In this document: piece after piece, positions 17,916 to 25,658 of the stretch
Numbering within the stretch: position 1 is the stretch's first letter
Layout of the letters: every line of letters begins with the position of its first letter
Source: Candidatus Gastranaerophilales bacterium
Lineage (GTDB): Bacteria > Cyanobacteriota > Vampirovibrionia > Gastranaerophilales > Gastranaerophilaceae
NCBI GenBank assembly: GCA_944326475.1
Contig: CALVEC010000007.1
Location: 62,001 to 126,000, forward strand
Length of the DNA: 64,000 bases
Direction of reading: 5' to 3'
Notes under the pieces: generated by a model
The model's database searches: none
Told to the model about the DNA's origin: nothing
Seen by the model: only the letters and a program-made list of their open reading frames with translations
Made by a program: the position numbers and the translations under genes

Positions 17916-18629
17916 ATGAAAAAACTACTTAGAACAATTTTAATAAGTTTATTAATATTCTCAACAGGAGCGGGATGCTTTGCTCAGGAGCTTACTCTTG
18001 CCCAGTTTCAGAAAATTGTCTCTAAACAAATTCAGGAAGATTTAAAAAACTACGAGCTCGATGAAATTGAAGTTGTTGTGAACAGACTTCCCGTAGCAAA
18101 ACTTGTTTTGCCGGACGGAAAAGTTACGGTAAAAGTTACTTCCAACTCAAAAAATCTTGTTCCACGTGAATATAAAAAAATCGATGTGTTTGTAAACAAC
18201 AAATATCAGCAGACTTTTTATGTTCAGGCGGAAATAAAAGCTTACAAATACGCAGTTGTCGCAAAAGAACTTATTCCGAGAGACAAAATAATCCCCATGC
18301 AGTCAGTCGAATTGAAAAAAGAAAACGTTATAACCTGCATGGACACAACGTTAAATATGTATGACATATCAAAAGGGCTGATTGCCGGCAAAGTTTTCTA
18401 TCCCGGAGAAGTGCTTTCTAAAAGGTTTGCAAAATCAAAACCCGAGGTTGTAAAAAATTCAACCGTGACAGTTAACTTCAAAACAGGCAGCGACTTAACT
18501 GTTTCCGTGGAAGGAATTGCAATGACAACCGGCTACACCGGAGACCTCGTACAGGTCAAAAACAAAAGATATAACAAAATATACTCCGGTAAAGTGGTAG
18601 GAGAAAATCAAGTTCTCATTCAAATATAA
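17916..18629 (+). CDS. flgA: P-ring assembly chaperone FlgA
   Basis: A 237-residue periplasmic protein. Residues 1-23 form a signal peptide (KKLLRTILISLLIFSTGAGC, then FAQ as the likely cleavage site). The C-terminal SAF/ChapFlgA domain is recognisable from AKELIPRDKIIPMQSVELK, GLIAGKVFYPGEVLSKRF and GDLVQVKNKRYNKIYSGKV. FlgA helps FlgI assemble into the P-ring. Its place directly before flgH and flgI supports the call. Confidence 0.93.
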   Translation: MKKLLRTILISLLIFSTGAGCFAQELTLAQFQKIVSKQIQEDLKNYELDEIEVVVNRLPVAKLVLPDGKVTVKVTSNSKNLVPREYKKIDVFVNNKYQQTFYVQAEIKAYKYAVVAKELIPRDKIIPMQSVELKKENVITCMDTTLNMYDISKGLIAGKVFYPGEVLSKRFAKSKPEVVKNSTVTVNFKTGSDLTVSVEGIAMTTGYTGDLVQVKNKRYNKIYSGKVVGENQVLIQI

Positions 18630-18647
18630 ACAAAGGAAAAAATTATA

Positions 18648-19286
18648 ATGAAAAACAGGGTGAAATTTTTATCAAAAGGATTAATAGTTTTAACTGCCGC
18701 AATGATGATAGGTCAGTGCGCCACGCAGGCGGAATCTTTGTACGTACTTGGTACTTCACAATCTTATTATGCAGAACCAAAATCGCTCTATGGCAGTGTT
18801 AGAGCACGCTCAGTCGGAGATTTGGTAACAATAATTTTGAATGAAACAATAAATTTCAACGATTCATTGACTTATTCTTCAGACAGAAGCAGTGTTACCG
18901 AAGACAGTTTTACAGGTTTTCTGAACAAAATTTTACCGGGAAAACCGCTGAATGACCAGTTTAACCAGTTTGGCGGGAGTAATACCGTTTCCAGTTCAAC
19001 AGCAAACCAAAGAGGTATGACCGTTACTGATGCCGTAACTGTACAAGTTGTCCAGCTTTTACCTAACGGCAACCTTATGGTTCAAGGCAAAAAAACCCTC
19101 GTTAACGGCAATGAACGCGTAGATTTACTGATTTCAGGCGTAGTTGACCCGAGATGGATTAATGATGTCGGTGAAGTAAATTCTCAAAATGTTGCCAACC
19201 TTCAATTTGCACTTGCCGGTAAAGGTTCAGTCTCCAGAGGCGGCAATGAAGGTATCATCAACAGATTTATTAAATACCTGTTCTAG
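18648..19286 (+). CDS. flgH: Flagellar L-ring protein FlgH
   Basis: A 212-residue outer-membrane ring protein. The N-terminus has a hydrophobic signal followed by MMIGQCATQ; the Cys is where a lipobox would be, though the -1 residue is Gln, so lipidation is uncertain. Conserved elements are SLYGSVRARSVGDLVTIIL, MTVTDAVTVQVVQLLPNGN, LMVQGKKTLVNGNE and GVVDPRWIND. The protein forms the bushing in the outer membrane, so its presence indicates a diderm envelope. A coding frame starting inside its 3' end is an extension of flgI that I do not use. Confidence 0.94.
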   Translation: MKNRVKFLSKGLIVLTAAMMIGQCATQAESLYVLGTSQSYYAEPKSLYGSVRARSVGDLVTIILNETINFNDSLTYSSDRSSVTEDSFTGFLNKILPGKPLNDQFNQFGGSNTVSSSTANQRGMTVTDAVTVQVVQLLPNGNLMVQGKKTLVNGNERVDLLISGVVDPRWINDVGEVNSQNVANLQFALAGKGSVSRGGNEGIINRFIKYLF

Positions 19287-19308
19287 GGATGAAGGAATAA
19301 AATCAAAA

Positions 19309-20421
19309 ATGAAAAAGCGTATTTTTAATTTAGCAGTAATAACCATAATGATAGCAGGCATGCTGTTTTCACAACTTGCAGCATGTGCAACGGCAGTGAG
19401 AATAAAAGATATTGCCCATGTCAAAGGGGTTAGAAACAACCAGCTTGTCGGTTACGGTATCGTTGTCGGTCTGCAGGGAACAGGAGACAACTCGCGTTCT
19501 ACCCAGATTACAAACCAGATGCTGCTGCAAAATTTAGGTACGGTTATCCAACAGTCCAACTACATTCAAAAAGGCTCCTCAGCAGCAGTTATGGTTACAG
19601 CAACAGTTCCTCCGTTTGCAAAAAACGGTGACCAGATAGACCTTACAGTCAGCACCCTCGCAGACGCAAAAAGCCTCGAGGGCGGTGTTCTTGTTCAAAC
19701 ACAATTGAGAGCACCCAACGGCGAAATAGTTGCAATCGGTCAGGGACCTGTAACCGTCGGAGGAGTTTCAAAAGAATCTAACGGCACCAGCGCAAGAACA
19801 GCTATCACAACAACCGGTCGTATTCCCAACGGTGGTATTGTTGAACGTGATATAAACACTCAAATCGGTGAAGAAACAACATTGACATTGACTCTTGACA
19901 AATCCGATTACACAATGGCTTCCCGCGTTGCAAAAGAAATCAGCCAATCCATAAGTCCCGCAAAAGCTATTGACGGTTCTTGCATAAGAGTAAACATCCC
20001 TTCAAAATTTCTTGATGACAGAATAACCTTCCTTTCAATTATTGAAAATATGCAGGTAGATGCAACAAGAGATAAAGCCAGAGTTGTTATAAACGAGAGA
20101 ACAGGAACTGTTGTAATAGGAAGCGAGGTTAAGCTCCTGCCGGCAGCCGTTGCGCATGGAAATATTACAGTAACAGTCCAGACAACAAATCAGGTTTCAC
20201 AGCCTGAAATGTTCTCAGGAGGTTCTACCGTAAACTTTTCAAACAGCACTATCGGTATTCATAAACAAGCCGGAAGTCTTGTTACCATGCCAGCTAACAG
20301 CACCCTAAACGACCTTGTCAGAGCACTGAATGCTATAGGAGTTGCTCCGATAGACCTTATCTCGATTATGCAAGCATTAAGAGAAGCGGGCAGTCTGCAG
20401 GCAGAAATTGAAGTAATCTAG
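19309..20421 (+). CDS. flgI: Flagellar P-ring protein FlgI
   Basis: A 370-residue periplasmic ring protein. ATG 19309 gives a proper signal peptide (KKRIFNLAVITIMIAGMLFS, then a small-residue cleavage region). The mature start VRIKDIAHVKGVRNNQLVG, then YGIVVGLQGTGD, is the family hallmark. Later features are FAKNGDQIDLTVSTLADA, SLEGGVLVQTQL, RVVINERTGTVVIGSEV and the C-terminal LVRALNAIGVAPIDLISI. It assembles round the rod in the peptidoglycan layer with FlgA's help. Complete and close to standard length. Confidence 0.97.
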   Translation: MKKRIFNLAVITIMIAGMLFSQLAACATAVRIKDIAHVKGVRNNQLVGYGIVVGLQGTGDNSRSTQITNQMLLQNLGTVIQQSNYIQKGSSAAVMVTATVPPFAKNGDQIDLTVSTLADAKSLEGGVLVQTQLRAPNGEIVAIGQGPVTVGGVSKESNGTSARTAITTTGRIPNGGIVERDINTQIGEETTLTLTLDKSDYTMASRVAKEISQSISPAKAIDGSCIRVNIPSKFLDDRITFLSIIENMQVDATRDKARVVINERTGTVVIGSEVKLLPAAVAHGNITVTVQTTNQVSQPEMFSGGSTVNFSNSTIGIHKQAGSLVTMPANSTLNDLVRALNAIGVAPIDLISIMQALREAGSLQAEIEVI

Positions 20422-20432
20422 GAAAAAAGAAA

Positions 20433-20846
20433 ATGGATATAAAACATCAGACAATTTTATCACCGGATTTAATAAACGACCAGGCGCAGATATTTAACAA
20501 CATCAAGGCTGAAAAGTCGTCAAAAGAACAGTTGAAAAAAGTTTCTCAAGAGTTTGAATCTATTTTTGTAACTCAAATGCTTACCTTGATGGACAAAACA
20601 ATTGACAAAGAAGGCGGAATATTCGGAGAAGAATCAAAATACTTAGACACTTTTAAGTCTTATATGTTTGATGAAATGGGCAGGCAGATTGCAAAAAACC
20701 CCGTGACAAGCTTCGGATTTGCAAAACAAATATACGAACAGATGGAAAAATTCGTTCCGGATGAAACAGGAATCGTGAGAGCAAACAAACCTCCTGTGGA
20801 AAAAAACACAAAAATTACAGTAAACGTCGATAAGGAGATATGGTAA
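20433..20846 (+). CDS. flgJ: FlgJ rod-binding domain protein without muramidase domain
   Basis: A 137-residue protein that corresponds to the N-terminal half of enterobacterial FlgJ. Key features are LKKVSQEFESIFVTQMLTLM, then KEGGIFGEESKYLDTFKSYM and DEMGRQIAKNPVTSFGFA. It caps or chaperones the growing rod. The C-terminal glucosaminidase domain is absent, as in many lineages, and the SLT enzyme at the head of the operon probably supplies that activity. A final AAGGAG overlaps its end and serves the next gene, which begins immediately. Confidence 0.92.
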   Translation: MDIKHQTILSPDLINDQAQIFNNIKAEKSSKEQLKKVSQEFESIFVTQMLTLMDKTIDKEGGIFGEESKYLDTFKSYMFDEMGRQIAKNPVTSFGFAKQIYEQMEKFVPDETGIVRANKPPVEKNTKITVNVDKEIW

Positions 20847-21119
20847 ATGATAAGCGGTATAAATTCTAACGTAAACGCAGTACAACTGCTCAATGCGGTA
20901 AATGCCTTTAAAAACACGGCAGCACCGGTGCAAAAGCAAACGACAGAGCCGGAAACAGCATCGGGTGTGAATCTTAACGACAATAACCTTCTGAAATCAC
21001 AAAACATTGATGAAATTAAAAAATATGCACAAATGATGGGTGAATCAAACCTTTCGGAAGAAGACATAAAATACGGTTTATCATACGGAAGAAGTGTAAT
21101 AGTCGAATATTCGGCATAA
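20847..21119 (+). CDS. Small flagellar-operon protein in the flgM position, function unknown
   Basis: A 90-residue protein directly abutting flgJ. The N-terminus (MISGINSNVNAVQLLNAVN) is followed by a Pro/Thr/Glu-rich disordered stretch, then a charged helical C-terminus (KSQNIDEIKKYAQMMG, SEEDIKYGLSYGRS). In many flagellar operons the gene between flgJ and flgN encodes FlgM, the anti-sigma-28 factor, which is also small with a disordered N-terminus. The usual FlgM C-terminal pattern (Ile-Ala/Asp-Lys-Val-Glu...Leu-Lys-x-Ala-Ile) is not evident. I regard it as positional evidence only. Confidence 0.6.
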   Translation: MISGINSNVNAVQLLNAVNAFKNTAAPVQKQTTEPETASGVNLNDNNLLKSQNIDEIKKYAQMMGESNLSEEDIKYGLSYGRSVIVEYSA

Positions 21120-21136
21120 AAATATGAGGAAAAACA

Positions 21137-21631
21137 ATGACAGACGTACAGGATTTAGAAAAATATATAGATGAAGAAATAACGTGCTATAGAGAAATTA
21201 AAAATCTTTACACAGACAAACGAGAAATTCTTATTCACGGAAAAAGCGATGAACTATTTAACGTGGACGCCCGTATTCTGAATACACTCAAAAGCGCAAA
21301 CAACACAGTCGCTAAAAGAATCGGGCTTTTGTCAAAACTCAATATTAAAAAACCTAACATGTCTGAAATTATAAATTTTCTGAGACAAAAAGAACCATCC
21401 GCAGTAGAACGGTTTGAAGAAAAAAAGAGAGAAATAAACGAACTGTCAAAAAGTATTGCAAAATTGGAAAAATTGAATCTCGAGCTGACAAAACACGGCA
21501 TAAACATGACAAATAAGACGCTTGAAGCAATTCTAAAAAGCGTTACTATATCTACAAACGAATATGACAAACGGGGTAAAAACATTGCCGGAGAAAATCT
21601 GGAAATGTCCTCAATAGTGGAAGAAGCATAA
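21137..21631 (+). CDS. flgN: FlgN-like chaperone for hook-filament junction proteins
   Basis: A 164-residue all-helical protein with long amphipathic stretches (LEKYIDEEITCYREIKNLY, EKKREINELSKSIAKLEKLN) and a C-terminal helix SVTISTNEYDKRGK. FlgN proteins are poorly conserved, but length, helicity and location immediately before flgK and flgL fit. It would bind the C-termini of FlgK and FlgL in the cytoplasm and hold them for export. AGGA precedes ATG 21137. Confidence 0.75.
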   Translation: MTDVQDLEKYIDEEITCYREIKNLYTDKREILIHGKSDELFNVDARILNTLKSANNTVAKRIGLLSKLNIKKPNMSEIINFLRQKEPSAVERFEEKKREINELSKSIAKLEKLNLELTKHGINMTNKTLEAILKSVTISTNEYDKRGKNIAGENLEMSSIVEEA

Positions 21632-21647
21632 AAATAAAGGAAAATAT

Positions 21648-23231
21648 ATGACAATCGGTTCTTCTTTTAGTATTGCACAACAAGCATTACAAAACAGCCA
21701 ATATGCACTGAATATCGTAAGTAACAACATTGCCAACATGAATACGGAAGGGTATTCAAAACAAAGTGCTGTTTTTACAGCCCTTCACGGCTATTCTTGC
21801 TACAACTGGTGTTCAAGCGGAAATAATCTAAAACTCGGACATGGTGCTGAATTATCCTCTATTTCAAGAAACCGGGACCAGGCGCTCGACAACTATTTCA
21901 GAGACCAGAACGGCGATGCCGGTTTTTATAATCAAATCGGTTCTATGGCGAGTAATATTGGCAATATAATGAATGAAATGCAAGCCTCTGGCGGGTTACA
22001 GAGTGCGTTTTCAGATTTTTTCTCTGTTGTTGCAAAACTAAACGGTGACCCGACTAACAACGCATACAGAATAAGCTTTGTACAAGAAGCAATTGATATT
22101 GCAAACCAGTTTAATCAGATGGCTAATCAGTTAATCAATGCAAGAAACGAAAGCCTCGGTGAACTCGGTGACTTGAATAGCTTCCAAAATTCAAAAGCCT
22201 ATTTAACAATGGAAGAATTAAATACAAAATTTGAACAGCTCGCAGAAATAAACGGTCAAATTGCAAAGTCCTCCTCTGAAACCGGTGAAAATGCATCATT
22301 GCTGGACAAAAAAGATTTGCTTCTTGACGAAATCTCCGGCATGATTCCTGTCACAATTACCCAGAACGACAACGGCACATCAAATATCTACCTCGGAAAT
22401 ATAAACATAATTCAAGGCGGAGATATGAAAATGCGCTTTACTGCAACTCAGGGAACCTCCTACGATGAGCCGGTTATTTTTGGTATAGAAAACGCAGACG
22501 GAACTGTTTTTGACTCGAATATAAATGATTTGCTGACTTCCGGGACACTTGCTGCAGTGGGAGAAACAAGTTCAAATGTAACTCTTTCATACACAAGTGT
22601 TTTAAACGATTTAAACACTTTGGCAAGAGCCTTTGCAGAGGCAGTTAACGAAATACAAACCCAGACCTTTACGGGCGAAGACGGTCTTGAATACACACCT
22701 ATGGCGCTTCAAAACGGACAACTTACCCCGGCAACAGAGCCTATATTTGAAATTCCGACACCTGCAGGTACTGATTTTACGGCAGCCAATATCAAAGTAA
22801 ATCAGGCAGTAATTGATGACCCCTCTCACATTGCAGCAGCAGCCGTAAATATAGACCCGAATGCAAACCCGCCGGGATACGATGCAGATGGTATCGGCAA
22901 TAACCTGAACTCTCAGAGGCTGTTAGACTTACAGTCACAAAAACTGGATTTGTTAGATAAAGCCGGCACGGGTATCGGTGCAACACTTGAAGATTTTCTT
23001 GGCAGCATGATTACCGATATCGGCACAAAAATCAGTGATATAAATGACAAAATAGAAACGCAGGGTGACGTTGTTGACCAGATTTCATCACAGCGTTCTT
23101 CTTTGTTCGGTGTGAATCTGGATGAAGAACTTGCCGATTTAATTAAATACCAGAGAGCTTATGAAGCGGCAGCGAGAGTTTTCAACGTTGCATCACAGAT
23201 TATGCAAATGATGACAACTTTAGGTCAATAA
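21648..23231 (+). CDS. flgK: Flagellar hook-associated protein 1, FlgK
   Basis: A 527-residue hook-filament junction protein. Residues 1-40 carry SFSIAQQALQNSQYALN and VVSNNIANMNTEGYSKQ-type sequence, the rod/hook/HAP D0 signature. The region near 100 has NIMNEMQASGGLQSAFSDFF, and the C-terminus has GVNLDEELADLIKYQRAYEA and ARVFNVASQIMQMM, both diagnostic of FlgK. The middle 250 residues form the variable outer domains. Exported by the flagellar system with FlgN. Confidence 0.95.
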   Translation: MTIGSSFSIAQQALQNSQYALNIVSNNIANMNTEGYSKQSAVFTALHGYSCYNWCSSGNNLKLGHGAELSSISRNRDQALDNYFRDQNGDAGFYNQIGSMASNIGNIMNEMQASGGLQSAFSDFFSVVAKLNGDPTNNAYRISFVQEAIDIANQFNQMANQLINARNESLGELGDLNSFQNSKAYLTMEELNTKFEQLAEINGQIAKSSSETGENASLLDKKDLLLDEISGMIPVTITQNDNGTSNIYLGNINIIQGGDMKMRFTATQGTSYDEPVIFGIENADGTVFDSNINDLLTSGTLAAVGETSSNVTLSYTSVLNDLNTLARAFAEAVNEIQTQTFTGEDGLEYTPMALQNGQLTPATEPIFEIPTPAGTDFTAANIKVNQAVIDDPSHIAAAAVNIDPNANPPGYDADGIGNNLNSQRLLDLQSQKLDLLDKAGTGIGATLEDFLGSMITDIGTKISDINDKIETQGDVVDQISSQRSSLFGVNLDEELADLIKYQRAYEAAARVFNVASQIMQMMTTLGQ

Positions 23232-23252
23232 AAATAAAGAATTGAGGTTGAT

Positions 23253-24197
23253 ATGATAGTAAGAACAGGTACTTTTAACAACAGCCAGACAATGATAAAT
23301 CAAATAATGCAAAACCAAAACAGGCTGCAGGAGCTTCAGCAGCAAATCAGTACCGGTAACAAAATTAACAATATCTATGACAGTCCTATAGATAACAGCG
23401 CGGTAATTAGTTTAAACAGCCAGCTTGCAAAGATAGAATCATATTTTTCAACGATAGACACGACAAAAAACCAGTTGAATGTTCAAGACTCTACTTTTTC
23501 AACCGTTATAGACAAACTGCAGAGAATAAACGAACTGACTGTTCTCGCGGCTAACGGTGCAAGCGGAACAACCGGTCGCGATGCGGCAAAGGATGAAATA
23601 AACCAGCTTATTAACAGCGTCATTGACCTCGCAAATACCCAGTATGACAATCAGTACATTTTTTCCGGCGCAAAAATCGAAACACCAGCCTATTCAATGG
23701 ATGAAAACGGCAACATTACGTACAACGGCACACCATCTACCGACCCCACATATCAGAGAAAAGTGGAAATTTCAGACGGAATAAAAATCACGGTAAATGC
23801 AGCAGGAGATACGGTTTTTGGCTCTTACAGCTACGATGAAGCCACAGACACAAGCACTGGAGAAGGTCTTTTTAAAACACTCGGAGATTTAAGCAGACTG
23901 CTTGAACAAGACCCGCCGGACTATGACGCAATCAGAGGACAGTTGGAAGGTATACAAAACGGTATCGACCACGTTGCAGAAGTTCAATCTGTTTACAGCA
24001 CCTATGTTGCAAGGCTTGATATGACAAAATCAACTCTTGAAGAAATAGAAATTTCTGCAACGGAACAAAAAGCCAATATTGTTGAACTCGATATTCCATC
24101 GGCAATTTCTGAGTTAATAAACCAAAATTATGCCTATCAGGCTTCTATGCAGACTTTTTCAATGCTGAGTAACAACTCGCTGTTGAATTATATGTAA
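23253..24197 (+). CDS. flgL: Flagellar hook-associated protein 3, FlgL
   Basis: A 314-residue flagellin-like junction protein. The N-terminus has NNSQTMINQIMQNQNRLQEL and QQISTGNKINNIYDSP, and residue 75 onward has TVIDKLQRINELTVLAANG. DLANTQYDNQYIFSGAKI is the FlgL-specific block. The C-terminus (SAISELINQNYAYQASMQTF) completes the D0 coiled coil. It is the last gene of the operon; a strong terminator follows 35 bases on. Confidence 0.95.
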   Translation: MIVRTGTFNNSQTMINQIMQNQNRLQELQQQISTGNKINNIYDSPIDNSAVISLNSQLAKIESYFSTIDTTKNQLNVQDSTFSTVIDKLQRINELTVLAANGASGTTGRDAAKDEINQLINSVIDLANTQYDNQYIFSGAKIETPAYSMDENGNITYNGTPSTDPTYQRKVEISDGIKITVNAAGDTVFGSYSYDEATDTSTGEGLFKTLGDLSRLLEQDPPDYDAIRGQLEGIQNGIDHVAEVQSVYSTYVARLDMTKSTLEEIEISATEQKANIVELDIPSAISELINQNYAYQASMQTFSMLSNNSLLNYM

Positions 24198-24231
24198 TTT
24201 TATATTATAAAATCTTACCATTTTAATTATG

Positions 24232-24258
24232 GACGCAATCTTTTTGCGTCTTTTTTTT
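24232..24258 (+). terminator. Intrinsic terminator of the flagellar operon
   Basis: Seven-base stem GACGCAA (24232-24238) and TTGCGTC (24244-24250), five-base loop, then eight T residues. Confidence 0.9.
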
Positions 24259-24364
24259 GTGTTTAAGACATTAAACTAACAATATTCGACCTTGTTATTG
24301 TTAGCGGAATGTAAAATATACTCACAAAAACTTAATAAATTGAAAAATTTATATACTCAATTTG

Positions 24365-24691
24365 TTATGTCAAAAACAGCAATTCTGTCTTTGAAATTTT
24401 TAAACGTCCTTTATGACATTCAGGACACACTACATCAGTATCATAATCTAAATCAATCATTGTATTTTTACATTTTTCGCAAATTTTATGCGGTGCTTTA
24501 ATTTTTTCTATAGTTTTTTTATCTACAAAAGGACTAATTTTCAAAACAATTGATTTTGAGTTATTACATTGAGGGCAAAAGAAAACAACTTTTTGTTTGA
24601 ATGTTTCCTCATCATATCCAACACATCCTGTTATTTTATTTCTGCACCAAAAATTATTACATTTCCATTCATATTTAAAAAATTCACCCAT
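24365..24691 (-). CDS. Multi-zinc-ribbon protein, function unknown
   Basis: A 108-residue Cys-rich protein. Cys pairs occur as WKCNNFWCRNKITGC near the N-terminus, FFCPQCNNS near residue 38, KICEKCKNT near 70 and VVCPECHKG near 88, enough for two zinc ribbons. No other domain is evident. It follows the next gene upstream by 13 bases on the same strand, so the two are probably co-transcribed downstream of smpB. Zinc-ribbon proteins of this sort are often regulators or RNA-binding factors, but I cannot assign a role. Confidence 0.65.
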   Translation of the reverse strand: MGEFFKYEWKCNNFWCRNKITGCVGYDEETFKQKVVFFCPQCNNSKSIVLKISPFVDKKTIEKIKAPHKICEKCKNTMIDLDYDTDVVCPECHKGRLKISKTELLFLT

Positions 24692-24704
24692 AAAACCAAC
24701 TCTT

Positions 24705-25076
24705 TTAATCTAAAATCCAGAAAGATCTTTTATTATTCTTGGGCATAATTCCTAAAGAATTGCAATATTTAATATATTCAGATTCAAGTTTATCCATAAA
24801 CAGGTTTTTATCTAAAATTTTTCTGATTTCTTTATTTGTATTTAGCCCGTTTTTCTTAGAATTCTGTTTATGTAACGTCCGGGTGTTATTTTTATAACCC
24901 ATAAAACGGCTGGGGTAAAAACTATACCTTTCTTTTTTTGATATTGAAACAAAGACCTTTCCGTTTCTAATCAAATCTAATGCAAAATTGAAATCATCAC
25001 CGGATTTTTTTGCCAGATAACTATCTATTGTATGGATATTTGTGAATAAATCAGCTTTGGTGCTAACAAATTCCAT
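24705..25076 (-). CDS. Small protein with PSRF-GYKNN motif, function unknown
   Basis: A 123-residue basic protein. The central FYPSRFMGYKNNTRTLHK followed by GLNTNKEIRKIL looks like a conserved module; I have an impression of a similar segment in some nuclease-associated proteins but cannot name the family with confidence. The N-terminus (FVSTKADLFTNIHTIDSYL) and C-terminus are otherwise unremarkable, with no signal or membrane segment. It reads in the same direction as smpB, separated by a spacer with an eight-base C run. TTCAGGAGAAAA precedes ATG 25076, a good ribosome-binding site. Confidence 0.55.
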   Translation of the reverse strand: MEFVSTKADLFTNIHTIDSYLAKKSGDDFNFALDLIRNGKVFVSISKKERYSFYPSRFMGYKNNTRTLHKQNSKKNGLNTNKEIRKILDKNLFMDKLESEYIKYCNSLGIMPKNNKRSFWILD

Positions 25077-25178
25077 ATATTTTCTCCTGAATCAATACTT
25101 AATGTATTTTTATTTTAGCAGGTTTGATTTAACTTTTCAACCGATTGATTACGTTTTAAGGGATACAAATTTTTCTTG

Positions 25179-25186
25179 CCCCCCCC
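25179..25186. repeat. Eight-base poly-C tract after smpB
   Basis: CCCCCCCC immediately 3' of the smpB stop codon, poly-G on the coding strand. It is non-coding as annotated, and unusual in so AT-rich a sequence. Confidence 0.8.
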
Positions 25187-25187
25187 A

Positions 25188-25637
25188 TTATCTTATTTTA
25201 ATATTTCTTTGAATATCTCTATTCATTGACTTTTTGGCTATATCTTCACGTTTGTCGTGAAGTTTTTTGCCTTTAGCAAGTGCAATTTCAATTTTTGCCC
25301 AGCCGTTTTCGAGATACATAGAAAGGGGAATAATTGCATAGCTTTCTTTTTTAACTTTCCCGAGCATTTTTAAGATTTCTTTTTTGTTTAAAAGAAGCTT
25401 TCTTGTTCTATCAGGGTCGTGGTTGAATCTGTTACCCTGCTCATAAGGATTTATATGGCAGTTGTAGAGCCATGCTTCGCCATCTTCTATTTTTACAAAA
25501 CTGTCTTTCAGATTCACCGCATTTTTTCTGATTGATTTAATTTCCGTACCGGTCAAGACTATACCGGCATTGTATTTTTCAAAAATGGTATAGTCATGAA
25601 AGGCTTTTTTATTATTTGCTATAACTTTTCTGTTCAT
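25188..25637 (-). CDS. smpB: tmRNA-binding protein SmpB
   Basis: Binds tmRNA (SsrA) and the ribosome in trans-translation, rescuing stalled ribosomes. The 149-residue form from ATG 25637 begins [16 protein letters not shown], the usual N-terminus. The OB-fold core has [33 protein letters not shown] and INPYEQGN, and the basic tail [19 protein letters not shown] enters the mRNA channel. A TATAAT box on the minus strand (25644-25649) lies six bases before the ATG with no Shine-Dalgarno site, suggesting a leaderless mRNA. The ssrA gene itself is not in this window. Confidence 0.96.
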   Translation of the reverse strand: MNRKVIANNKKAFHDYTIFEKYNAGIVLTGTEIKSIRKNAVNLKDSFVKIEDGEAWLYNCHINPYEQGNRFNHDPDRTRKLLLNKKEILKMLGKVKKESYAIIPLSMYLENGWAKIEIALAKGKKLHDKREDIAKKSMNRDIQRNIKIR

Positions 25638-25658
25638 AAAGTCATTATACACTGAAAA

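Noticed and set aside
18648-18720. FlgH as a definite lipoprotein
   Set aside because: The Cys after the hydrophobic signal is preceded by Ile-Gly-Gln rather than a proper lipobox; a plain signal peptide cannot be excluded.
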